DNA of 64,000 nucleotides from Clytia hemisphaerica. Its lineage: Eukaryota; Cnidaria; Hydrozoa; Leptothecata; Clytiidae. The stretch covers positions 124,001 through 188,000 of the forward strand of contig CACVBU010000240.1 of the NCBI GenBank assembly GCA_902728285.1, written 5' to 3'. Positions 10,101 to 19,571 of this stretch are shown piece by piece. Made by a program: the position numbers and the translations under genes. Within the stretch, counting starts at the first letter, position 1; each line of letters begins with the position of its first letter. Below the pieces are notes generated by a model, which ran no database searches, had not been told where the DNA came from, and worked only from the letters and a program-made list of their open reading frames with translations.

Positions 10101-11385
10101 AGATGAGGTACCAAAAAATCTGACAAGAAGTGATTTGAATTTTATTGAAAATGCTAAAGCAAGAGATACAGGTGGTTTAGCTCGTATTATTGAAATGAAA
10201 GTAGGTGCTCGTGTTTTGATATCAAAAAATATTGACATTGCTGATAGATTAGTCAATGGACAAGTTGGAACAGTTATGAGGTTCAAATTTGATTGCAATA
10301 ATAAAATATCTGGTTTATATGTAAAACTTGATGATGTCACTGCAGGTAAAAAAGGATCCAATTTGGATAGTGTATGTAGAGAAAACAATTGGACTTTGAT
10401 CGAAAGAGCAGAATCTACCTTTGCGACTAGAAAAAATAAGCAAAAGTCACCTATGGTTAGAAGAACTCAATTTCCACTGATACTATCGTATGCATGTACT
10501 AGTCACAAAGTCCAAGGGCTAACACTTCAATCAGCAGTCGTAAGCTTTGAGTTATTTGGTCAAAGATATTTCAATGAAGGTCAAATGTATGTTAATTTGT
10601 CAAGGGTAACTGACATAAACGGACTATTCTTAATTGGTGAATATAGTAGAAATGCTATCAGAGTCAACACTGAAGCAGGGCTTGAATATGAACGTTTGAG
10701 AAGAAGTTGTTGTTTGCAAAAGGTTCAAACTTTTTCATCTGTTTCTACCTCTCCCAAGTATTTAAATATCTCCCTTCTTAATATTCGCTCGATGCATAAA
10801 CATGCTGTTGACCTAAAAAAATCTGAAAATTTAATGAACAGTGACTTGTTATGCCTTACTGAAACTCAGCTATCACCTACAAGTGATACTAGTGGAATTG
10901 ATCAAACATTAAATAGTTTTAATATTGAGTATAACAACAATTCAATTAATCGTTTTCAAAACACTGCATGTTGCACAAATTCTTCAATTCAAATTTTAGA
11001 GTGTAATAAAGCAGCAGGTTACACATTGATAAAATTCAAAAAAGAGACGTTTAGTAGTCAACCTATTAGCCTTTTAATCTTGTACAGACCACCTAATTCT
11101 TCAAGAAACACTTTTCGTGAAGAACTATTGCAACTGACAAGTTATGATGATGTAGACATTATTGTGGGAGATTTCAATATTGATGCACTAGATCCAACAA
11201 ATCAAGACCTAAACGAAATACTTTCTTCATTCAAAATGATAGTGAATGAACCAACTCATCTTGCTGGTGGCCTTCTGGACCATGTTTATATAAAAACAAG
11301 TTTTATTAGCCAGAGAGAAGTGAATTGCTTTATAAAGGATATTTATTTCTCCGACCATGATGGAGTTTGTTTCACTTGTGAGTGA
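7159..11385 (+). CDS. Helentron Rep-helicase-endonuclease
   Basis: 1408 residues are open. Rep: residues 168-170 are the HIH metal-binding motif in GSPHIHSFLW, and Tyr372 and Tyr376 in YMCAYLSK are the paired nicking tyrosines. Helicase: Walker A GGGGVGKS at 742-749, Walker B IDEIS at 827-831, a GDLYQLPP motif, and HKVQG near 1116, as in PIF1. Endonuclease (from about 1200): LLNIRSM, LTET, YRPPNS, GDFN (Asp1338), LDHVYIK and SDH near 1400, the APE set. Rep nicks and joins ends, the helicase unwinds DNA for rolling-circle transposition, and the APE domain marks Helentrons. The start is not a natural one; it follows a one-base loss that separates this part from its N-terminus. The catalytic residues I can see are intact. 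Confidence 0.92.
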   Translation: MIQQVSLTSQINVAMRKVAASNLNAGMLSQNFKETVKQFIANDKAFAFMSTVKGTPAYWKKFQQEVLAMVKQLGPPTFFLTLSCADLRWNELISIIYKLKGQNVTNEFIENLSYHERCDLLNSNPVLVARHFQYRVEVFFKEIVLDGPLGKTTYYAIRVEFQVRGSPHIHSFLWILNAPTLTPETKSEYVEFVDKIIKVCLPSQQEDPELFNLVKTYQLHRHSKTCRKYKNTPCRFHFGKFFSERTIVSEPLPQELPQEQKRTILSLRKEVLSKVKTYINENLNPSKRNFFNPDAENFSPVPTIDEILNELDIPKNDYEYALSVSEDDDFHLYLKRDSNACFVNNYFTEGLKAWQANLDIQPVFNYYKAVTYMCAYLSKTEDEVSHAMNQAVQEAFENDLDKYQQMKSIAHAYVSKREVSVQEAVYLSMPELWLRKVFPGVTFANTNVPEKRFRMCLSENEISELPEDSTSIFKKNMLDRYCDRPTNNYANGIYVSVSKMCYAEFLRFYSIKYVDNKENDCQPNELVDDLVESNHPTNGYPNIVPLLSSRDKLKCRKVPLVLRLHEPNRNKHPEDYAHHLLMLYYPFRNENELLSQEHNSYTQKLCEPGVVEMIERNRALIQPYSGLVDDALVRFRTDITLNMNDFEQQENDETNAELESNTANNNDESDDEANEDTVPFRAAIPMESILLPDNEINTRIRSLNPQQREVFDVIHKWGRNFVKNLSSKDPKIVEPFHIFLTGGGGVGKSHLLTTIYHSLSKLLMYRGGEPTKQRILVLAPTGVAAINVNGTTIHTGLIIPTKKLFPLNAMSKQNLQKKLACVEIIMIDEISMVPSRLFRNIDSRLREIFSSDKPFGGKSVLLCGDLYQLPPIYRDPIYKADCSSMQSIVGFELWRSFQMAELTEVMRQRDDIDFVDLLNQVRLGELDEEKEELLKSRFITKDSPDYPANITHIYAENKPVDLYNLQMLEKLPTEKHLISAQDEVPKNLTRSDLNFIENAKARDTGGLARIIEMKVGARVLISKNIDIADRLVNGQVGTVMRFKFDCNNKISGLYVKLDDVTAGKKGSNLDSVCRENNWTLIERAESTFATRKNKQKSPMVRRTQFPLILSYACTSHKVQGLTLQSAVVSFELFGQRYFNEGQMYVNLSRVTDINGLFLIGEYSRNAIRVNTEAGLEYERLRRSCCLQKVQTFSSVSTSPKYLNISLLNIRSMHKHAVDLKKSENLMNSDLLCLTETQLSPTSDTSGIDQTLNSFNIEYNNNSINRFQNTACCTNSSIQILECNKAAGYTLIKFKKETFSSQPISLLILYRPPNSSRNTFREELLQLTSYDDVDIIVGDFNIDALDPTNQDLNEILSSFKMIVNEPTHLAGGLLDHVYIKTSFISQREVNCFIKDIYFSDHDGVCFTCE

Positions 11386-11395
11386 TTCTTAAATT

Positions 11396-11431
11396 GTTTG
11401 AACTGCTTGGACTGCTTGAACTGCTTGATAT
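11396..11431 (+). repeat. 9-bp-period array after the Helentron ORF
   Basis: Four units of the type GCTTGAACT follow the stop codon by about 10 bases, and a run of nine or more G follows at about 11432. Confidence 0.7.
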
Positions 11432-11797
11432 GGGGGGGGGTTTACAGTTTGGAGGGTGGGATACATAAGGGATACAAAATTCTTCAAGAGCAAAGTTTCT
11501 AATATTCATTATAAAGTCGATTCAGTACATTTATAAATAAATAAATCACAGCTTATTCTGATGAATTTTGAATCCCTTACGTATCTATCTTAGAAAAAAA
11601 ATCAAAACTGACAATAAGGAATTTGTTTTAAAAAGGTTTTTAGTGCCTTAAAAATAAAAAAACTTTCTTGTAAATTTTAATCTTTTGGATGGTTATGAAT
11701 TTCTTTAAAACGTCACTTGTCACTTTTGAGTGGACACGATACTAGTTGCAAAAGACATTTTCATCAGTCACATAATTTTTATAATTTTATGTACAGT

Positions 11798-11907
11798 ATT
11801 TAAAAAATTTGGATTTTAAGAATTTTTTTTATCTATTTAAAAAATTTGGATTTTAAGAATTTTTTTTATCTATTTAAAAAATTTGGATTTTTAGAATTTT
11901 TTTTATC
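11798..11907 (+). repeat. Three tandem 37-bp AT-rich repeats
   Basis: Three copies of a unit starting ATTTAAAAAATTTGG and ending TTTTTTTTATCT occur in a row, nearly identical. Confidence 0.85.
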
Positions 11908-14900
11908 AAATTGGAATATTAATTTTGTACATTCTTTATATATTTATAGTGCATTTTTTAGTTAAAAATTGAATTATGATATGCATTAACTTTTTAATTT
12001 TTTTTTGAAAATCCTTTTACACTTTTTATAGTATTTTTTAATCAACTCATCAATTTATACAGAATTTAGAGTTACAAAATTAACAAAATGAACAATACAA
12101 ATAAAAACCCTGGACTAAAACTATATGTTGGACTGGACTGGAATATTATTTGCGTGTTAATCGTTCTGCTGTAACTAAAATTATATGTTTGGCTGGAGAA
12201 AATATATGGGTATTTGTATGATATGATGCTGGTAATTTGTTAATGGTTTTGTTGTAGTATTAATTCCTGTTACGTAATAGTGTTGGTAGAATGAGGCAAC
12301 CTAAAAGTAAAGATACAAATTTTTGATTCATTGGCAACTTGGAAAAAACATTGATTTCACACCACCAAATTCAGAAACTCTAGATGCTACAAAAGTCACA
12401 AAAACAAGAGGTTAGTAAGACTTGATAAATTTTGAGAGAATACTACTCGAGTACTATACTTCAAAGTCACAGTTTATGATTCTCTGCTTAAAAAAATTGA
12501 CAAATAGGTATATTCTTAACAATGGTTGGTATTTTTACAGACAATTGGTATAAAATCTATTGAAGTGGTTACCAATTTCCGAAAAGAAGTAATTTATCAC
12601 ACGTTTTCTCTGAAAAGAAAATACAAATAAATACATCGAGGTGTTTAGTGCGTTTTAATTTTATATTTTACTCTGTTATTTTAGATATCAATCAACGATC
12701 AATTGTCATTTGGCTATCATGATTCGTAAACAATTGTCACTGTGTTACTCCGAACTCAGAGTCGATGCTACAAAGTACATTCAGGTAATTTAATTAAACC
12801 TTACAAAACATTTAAAAACCTGAAGGCTTTTCTATTTTCTTACATAAGAAACTGTCACATTTCAAATCAACATTTTACAAAATCTACAAAAAATGAACAT
12901 TCAAATCTATTATCTATTGACAAAAAATATTATGGACAGAATGTATATATGATTGAATTTGGTGTTGAAATGAAAATGTTGGTAATTTGTTGATTGTTTA
13001 TTGTTGTTTTAGTATCTGGTGTTACATGTTTTTAGTGTCGAAAAATTCCATGGCTTTGCATCGTTTGTGCTTGGTATACCGTCACGTTCCTGTATTTGAT
13101 GTTGTTTGGTACAATATAATCGATCATTTCACTCATCATGGCTTGGTACTTTTAAACCATCGGCTCGTTTCTCGACACCTGAATACTGTAATAAGTTCAT
13201 AAAAGTGATAGGTAAGCTAAAGGTCTCTTTTTTGTCCATCTAAAAGGTTAACGCTGACACTTTCACATGCATTTATAGGTATATTTTACAAAGCAATCTT
13301 TTTGCAGTACGCAATTAATCGTGAATGATCTAAGTTTTAAAAAGTGAAATGACTTTGTTCATATTATTGTCATTATTTACCTGTGTATGGGACTTTAATA
13401 TCTTCATTGTTTTGTTGCAGATATACTATGCAGAGATCAATCAGTAACCAAATATCATGATTCTTTATCAACGACGAAAATATTGCTTCCCTCTAACACC
13501 ATCCAATAGTTTGAATGTCGACACTACAAAAATCGAATTAAGGTACTATAAGCCTCCAAAATGACCTACATTAAAAGTTTGCACAGTGGTCAATTGATAT
13601 TTTGATGAATGCGAGTATTAATGTCAAAAAAGTGAGAATCTACTGAAATGATTACTTCATACATTCTACCTATCAATAAATTCAACTCTTGTTTTTAATT
13701 TGGAGAAAACATTATAAAAAAATATCTTGTAATTTTCTTTTTTCTCCAGAAATTCAATCGTCGACAATCAATTTTCAAAGTTTCTTCGCCACTGTTTATG
13801 CTGATATGATTGGAAATATATACACGTTAACGTATCCTAAGCACTCTCTATCACGTTTCACGATTAGATTGACCGATGCATTTTTAAAAGTTTTTCGTCA
13901 TGACCATTCGTTATTGGAGTATTATGCTGTTATGTTTTTTGGTTCATTATACCTATCTTGTTTCAATTTGCCTTGTTAATCGAAATACTGCTGCTGGAAT
14001 TAATGAAATTGGAATTGGACAATAATGATACTGTAGACTTTATTTCAACTAATGAGAGTATTGTAAATTTTTAATGTCTTACGAAGAAGTGATTTTTGTA
14101 CAATAGTAATTTTGTTAATATTTATAAACAACTACATGATTATCTAAAACAACATTGTTCAAATCTTTTTTTTATAAATTGAAAATTGAAATTGTTTCAA
14201 AGCTCGTTAATCGACTCTATTGTGGCAAAACTTGATTTTGGCACCCACTTTGCCTAAGCCACCTTCAAGAATAGTTGTATCGTTACTCTTAGGTGCCAAA
14301 TAACGTAGATACTAAACACCGAAACGAATGAAAAACAACTGGAAACACACGAGTGGAAACGAGTCCCCGTAAAGATAAATTGGCATTCGGGTTCTAATGG
14401 TGATCGGTGCCATATACTTGATCCCTGATGGACCTTTACGCTTTGGCGAAAATATTGTAAAAATGTTGTTTGGATAAAAAAATCTTTCGTCACTTTTTGC
14501 TCTCACCGAAAACAATATTGCTTTCCCACTAAAAATCGCTAAAACTAATTTTATTTAGTCCCCTAATCGTCCCTGAAATCGTTTTGCATTGCTCTTTCAC
14601 GAAATTAAATTTACGCGAACAAACAATGAACAGCAAAAAGTTTAAAAGAGACAATTTTATATAAAGTGAAAAGCACTAACAGCACACTCATGGGATTTTG
14701 AATTTATCGAAACGAGTTGTTGCAATAAACAGACTGTACCTTTATATAATCATAAAGGTTGGCGAGTCCAGTCAAACACAGATTTGATCTGCAGCGTCAC
14801 GCTTCACCTTGCCTCAATAGTTAAGCCAAATTGAAACAAAGCATTGCTACATTGCATTAAGTACCTAATCCTAACAGCAAAATTTTGAAACAGCAAACGC

Positions 14901-15197
14901 ATTAAAAAAAGTCACACTAACTCATGTACAGTTCCTTCATATCTTTCTGGAAAGTCGCATACAATTCCTAAAAAGCTTCTTCCAGCAAATCCAACTAGGC
15001 ATCAAGGCTGACCTTCCAGCCTCGGCTGGTTTATTCGCTTTAGTGTGAATCAAAGACCCCCCTGGGGAATGCTGGATTTTTTACCTAGGAGGTTAAAAAT
15101 TGCGCAAAATGTCTTACAATAGATTAAATTTTCACAAAAAAATATTACACTTTGAATTTTTTGACTTTGCCATTTGACGATCTACCCTAACCCTATC
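11908..15197. other. Non-coding stretch with a diverged duplicated unit
   Basis: I find no convincing gene. Between about 12220 and 13600 a segment of roughly 750 bp recurs in diverged form: GGTAATTTGTT followed by a TTGTTGT tract occurs near 12231 and 12980, and GATGCTACAAA-like motifs ending in AG|GT occur near 12384, 12765 and 13520. These could be old tandem copies or non-coding exons. 14000-15197 shows nothing I recognise. Confidence 0.4.
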
Positions 15198-15362
15198 GAC
15201 TCATACTCGATTTACGATCGATAACAAATCGCTTAACGATCGATGACGAATCGATTAACGATCGATGACGAATCGATATACTCGATTGAAATACTAGCTC
15301 GATAATGGATCATCACATATCGATCCGTCATCGAGCCGTTCCGATGATCAATCCTATCGAGC
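15198..15362. repeat. ATCGAT/GATCGAT-rich simple-sequence block
   Basis: Units such as GATCGATGACGAATCGATTA repeat two to three times, and more degenerate ATCGA motifs run to about 15362. The block is palindrome-rich. Confidence 0.7.
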
Positions 15363-15753
15363 GCGGCCGTCTGATGTAAGACATACAAACTGACACATCA
15401 GTAATTGGTAATACCGCCAACTGCTCTATAACTTGGGACGGCTGGTCAAATCTTGGGACGGTTGATTTCTGGACTGTATTTTTACTTACTGTTTAAATCT
15501 CTTTGACAACAAGATCTCACAATGCAATTTTCCGCGGAAGAACGGACTTTGTTGATATCTGTGTGTTTGGACTTGGAATAGTGCTCGAATTAACAAAGAA
15601 ATTTAGAGACCAAAGTCACGAAGGAATAGAGTTCAAAGTAACAAAGAAATTAGAGAAGACAGTTACAGGGGAATAGAGTTCCGTTAGAGTTCCAAGTAAC
15701 GAAACCGTCAAAGGTTTTGTTTTTGATAAGGTTTTATTTTTACATATATAAGT

Positions 15754-16107
15754 CATAAGTGTTCCCGTTTCATATCAGACACATATTTCATATCAGGACA
15801 GTGTCTACCTATTGTTATATTGTGCTGATTTAAGCAAAAAAAGTTTTTTCTTTTTCTCATTTGGACCAATCTTGCTTCACATCCATGTCAATCCAATGTG
15901 AAAAAGCTTGTAAATTAAAATGGATGAGTAAGCAAACAATATCACTCATCAATTTAATTTACAAGTTTTTTGATATTGAATTGATACAGATGTGGAGCAA
16001 GATTGGTCAGAAAGAAAGACATTTTTGCTTATATCCGTACAATACAACAATAGGGAGACACTGTCCTGATATGAAAATGTGTCTGATATGAAACAGAAAC
16101 ACTTATG
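15754..16107. mobile_element. Foldback (long inverted repeat) element
   Basis: The left arm starts CATAAGTGTT and contains TTTCATATCAGACACA and CATATCAGGACAGTGTCT; the right arm contains their complements and ends ACACTTATG. Similarity continues inward through GACCAATCTTGCT and TTGTAAATTAAA to a short loop near 15930. Almost the whole 354 bp can fold into one hairpin with mismatches. No coding capacity. Type: foldback or MITE-like element of unknown family. Confidence 0.75.
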
Positions 16108-18094
16108 CAAAAAAAACCACAATGAAAAAGTCACGATGGAAGTAACAACAAAATTAGAAAAGAAAGTTACGGAGGAATATAGTTCAAAGCAACCAACAAA
16201 TAAGAGAAGAAAGTTACAACTAAGGAACTAGTCATAAAGTAGATATTCCATTAATAACCGAACATCAAGATTAGTTTAGGTCACACAAATATTGGTCGGT
16301 AATTTTCACATTTTCCGACAATTTTTGGGTCGGTGATTTTTTAGGATCATTTGATGAGTTCTTTTTTTTTTAAACCGCTTTTTGCCTAGACAGTATAGCA
16401 AACATAGTATAACCAGACTGTGCCTTTAATTGGCCAAACTGTGCCAAAAATTTCTCTTACTTTCAACAATGATGCTCTATACAAACCTATAACAAAATTA
16501 ACCAGTGCATTTTTTATCTTTCTCCTTTTTCATCTTCATTGAAGCACTCAAAGTTGAATAGAATTAAGCACATATAAGATATTCTTATAACCATGAAATG
16601 CTGTTCGAGCTTTCGCTACAGTGGAGTGCATGATGCAAATCACACGCCAACAAACTCGCCTTCTGTTGGCTGATCACATTGAGTGTTGGGTGTTTATGCA
16701 CTACTTCCCTTGAAGCAGCGGGCACCTTTATCTTTTCTGCAACTCCGTCCACCATTTTAATGAGTTAACAATGGACCCATAAGGGCACACTTATCATGGT
16801 AGATAATTTGTTTTAGTCTACGGCTTTGGCAAGTACTATTTTGTTGACAATCTAACTCTCGCATCAAATTTCTACTTTCTTCAGAGAATTGAAGATAAGA
16901 AATAGTCTACACCTTAGGATCACGGATTAAAACAATTAAGAGGTGTTATTAAGGGTGAGATTTTACAGCTGCCCGTAGTGCAAGGCACTGAAAGGCCCTG
17001 GGTGCCAAAAAGCAGGGTCATGTGAAATGCAGCAATCTCATTGGTGGAAATTTGATAAACAGTCTGCGAAGGAGACCCAGTGGGGCTGAAATTTCAGAGT
17101 ATTTTCCCACTGGGGACGAAATTTCTGCCAGATTTTCCAGTGGGGCTGGGGTCCCAGCGGGTCTGTGACACAGGTGTAAGGAGGGTCATGAAGCAATCAG
17201 TAGACCACTCTCGATTTTCTTGCATATTTCGATATCACGGGCATTACTTGTCAATGTGTTTTGTTAACTTGTCAGCATTTTATTGTTGCAAAGGGAAAGA
17301 TAAAAGTTTAGTTTCTAATCCTGGTATAGGAGTTTAGTCTAGACTGTTTGTAGGCCCAATGTGCTTCGTTTAGTTTTGTTTTCCACTGGTTTTTATTAGA
17401 AAAATTAAAACTTAAAACGGGGGTTTTCTTTGAAATTTTGCCATTCAATTTCAATTACCAGTTAATTTAAAGAAAAAACAACAAAGTTTTTTTTTAAAAC
17501 GATAAAGCTATAAAACTATAACGATAAAAAATCATCTTCAGTGCTCTATACAGTGATGTTAAAAATTGGAAATCAAACAAGTTTTAATTTAATGTGTTTA
17601 AAAGTAATTAAAAATGTACATATTATAAAAATCTGGATAAAAGAAACGTCATAAAAATACAAACGGTAAAATGCATGTTAAGGAAATTATGTAAAAAGGT
17701 AATCAAAATGATGAAAGTTATTCCATTTCAAAAAAGAAGTAACCGATTCAAATCAAGTTGGTCATTTAAAGACAGTCTCTTGAGGGCAATTCCACAAGTA
17801 CAAATTCCTTCATAAATTTTGCATGCAGGATTTCTGATCTTCTGTATCTTGTTTTTATGATCTGTTTGAGCCATCAATTTTGAAAAGGTGGTGAAATAAT
17901 TAAAACATTCAATACTTTTTTGAAAACTATATATATACCTAGAACTTCTTATATTCAACCGATTCAACAACTTGAAGCTTGTATAACTTTTCACAACTCT
18001 CCTTAGAAATTTCAAACCCCACAGAACTTTCTATAACTCTCATCTTTTTGAAAAAAAATTCTTCTTCGCCACTTTCTTTTTGTTTTGGTTTTAG
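16108..18094. other. Non-coding stretch, dispersed repeats
   Basis: No gene recognised. 17056-17180 carries a repeat with CCCAGTGGGG and GGGTCTGTGA that recurs in altered form near 62330-62490, with its last motif also near 25712. Confidence 0.4.
17728..18015 (-). pseudogene. Possible remnant of a GIY-YIG-type endonuclease from a Penelope-like element
   Basis: A 95-residue minus-strand frame contains NPACKIYEGICTCG, reminiscent of the cysteine-rich stretch before the YIGET motif in Penelope-like element endonucleases. The expected YIG motif is not present in either neighbouring frame. If real, it is a short decayed fragment. Confidence 0.2.
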
Positions 18095-18268
18095 ATTTCG
18101 GAACGCTATCGTTCGACACTAGATATCTTGACCAGATATTCATTATTTGAAGACGAAATTGGAAATTTAAACGATCAAACATATTCATTCGCTTTAGAGC
18201 AGTCTGTAAAGTATTCTAATAGAACAATGTTAGAACTTTTTAACTGTCATTTAAAGAAAAAGGTTTAA
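18095..18268 (+). CDS. Orphan coding-like terminal exon, product unknown
   Basis: A pyrimidine-rich tract and AG at 18093-18094 are followed by 57 open codons and TAA. The peptide begins ISERYRSTLDILTRY and ends CHLKKKV. Its composition (charged, leucine-spaced, probably helical) is unlike the AT-rich noise around it. I did not find the partner exons. It could be the last exon of a plus-strand gene, or an exon with a weak GTTTAA donor at 18263. No family recognised. Confidence 0.35.
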   Translation: MSERYRSTLDILTRYSLFEDEIGNLNDQTYSFALEQSVKYSNRTMLELFNCHLKKKV

Positions 18269-19516
18269 ATTCGCTCCGTAACTTTACTTACTGTAGTCAT
18301 TTTTTGTAAAAAGTACTACTAACATTATTACTACTTATCTTCCTTCCTCTCACTTTGAAGAATTACATACCAGACCGTTTTTATTGTTGAAAGTACAGAA
18401 TATTTTTGGATCCCCAATATTCTAACAGAGACTGAAAATGAAAATCAGAATGAGTAATTTCATAACATCAAAGGATAACTTACCTTGTATGGAAATTACA
18501 TTTGATAATTACATGTAATCAGAAGGTTTAAGTTCAAATAGTGGAGAAAACGAGCTGTGACCATATGTTAAGTTAAATCTTTGAATATCTTCTATATCAT
18601 AAATGAATAATTATAATATTTTTCAAAGTTTTACCCCCTGATGGCTCCAAAGAGGATTTTCATCTAAAATTTTTTACTCTGGTCTGTGAAATACACGGCT
18701 TCCCCACAAGCTAGCTGAATCATCAGAAAAGTAAAAAAAGTAAGTAAATGAAAATTGCAGTTATTTTCCTTTTTGGAAAGAAAAGTTTATTTTGAACAAG
18801 TGTTATTTGACACCCTCGCAATTAGTAGGCCTACTGTGTCTCGTTTAGTTTTGTTTTCAACTGGTTTGTGTTGGAAATTCAGACTAACAAAATCGAGTCG
18901 TATGTTATAACAAACTTATAACGGAAATTTGGTTTTCTCTTTCTGGCTGTGTTTTAGCATCGATGCAGGATCTTTTTACATATTATTTTAGAACTTTTCA
19001 TGTTATTGAGCAACGAAAAATTTAAAAAATTATTTTAAAGATCCGAAACACCTTTTCCTCGATGCAATTATACAATTTTCAAACACATCTTTAACCTCGT
19101 TGCCCTTATAAGGACAACACATTTTGCTTATACATTTTTTGATTCTGCATTTCATTGTTTAAAAAATAGCAACAATTGCCGCATTTATCTTAAAACACCC
19201 AACTGCCTAGCCCAATGGGCTACCCAAATTGGCTACTGTACCCTGCTTTTTAGACCAACCCGGGGAAAAGTTCTAAAAACTGGGAATTATTTCCTCTGGC
19301 AGATTAGCTGCTTCTCCGTTTTGTTATAATAGCATGCCTTCAAAGATACTCAGTTAAGATTACCAAAGCCCAATTCCTTAGTTGTATTGAGATGAGATAA
19401 AATTAATACATTCTAATAATAACTTGCTGCTTACGTGCCTTAACCATGATTTACGCACTTTGGTAATTTATATTTTCAACGAAGTAAATCCCATAAACAC
19501 TTTATTTGTTTTTTAG
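18269..19516. other. Non-coding stretch
   Basis: AT-rich, with no gene or repeat structure that I can support. Confidence 0.4.
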
Positions 19517-19571
19517 GAACGTAAACTTGGTCGTTACAAGATTTGAACAAGCTTACAAATGAGCTCAGAAA
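19517..19571 (+). CDS. First coding exon of a small membrane protein (gene model exon 1 of 3)
   Basis: A TTTTTTAG acceptor precedes base 19517 and a consensus donor GTAAGT follows 19571. The ATG at 19559 gives MSSE plus one base (phase 1). The acceptor implies a further untranslated exon upstream. The exon at 31201-31371 begins in the matching phase. The model joins 19559-19571, 31201-31371 and 41710-41810 into a 94-residue protein. The joins rest on splice signals and phase only. Confidence 0.4.

Larger units (their letters stand above)
4171..11431 (+). mobile_element. Helentron-type rolling-circle transposon with 2A and protease module
   Basis: The element combines a HUH Rep domain with two tyrosines, a PIF1-family helicase and a C-terminal APE endonuclease. 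That combination defines Helentron (Helitron2-like) elements. Upstream of Rep it adds a hydrophobic leader, a 2A-like peptide, a cysteine protease domain, a 15-residue repeat hinge and a DUF6570-like region. All the pieces can be read as one ancestral open frame of about 2,270 codons, now interrupted by small indels. Nine-base-period arrays lie just outside the coding block on both sides (4175-4219 and 11396-11431). The exact element ends are not certain. Confidence 0.85.
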
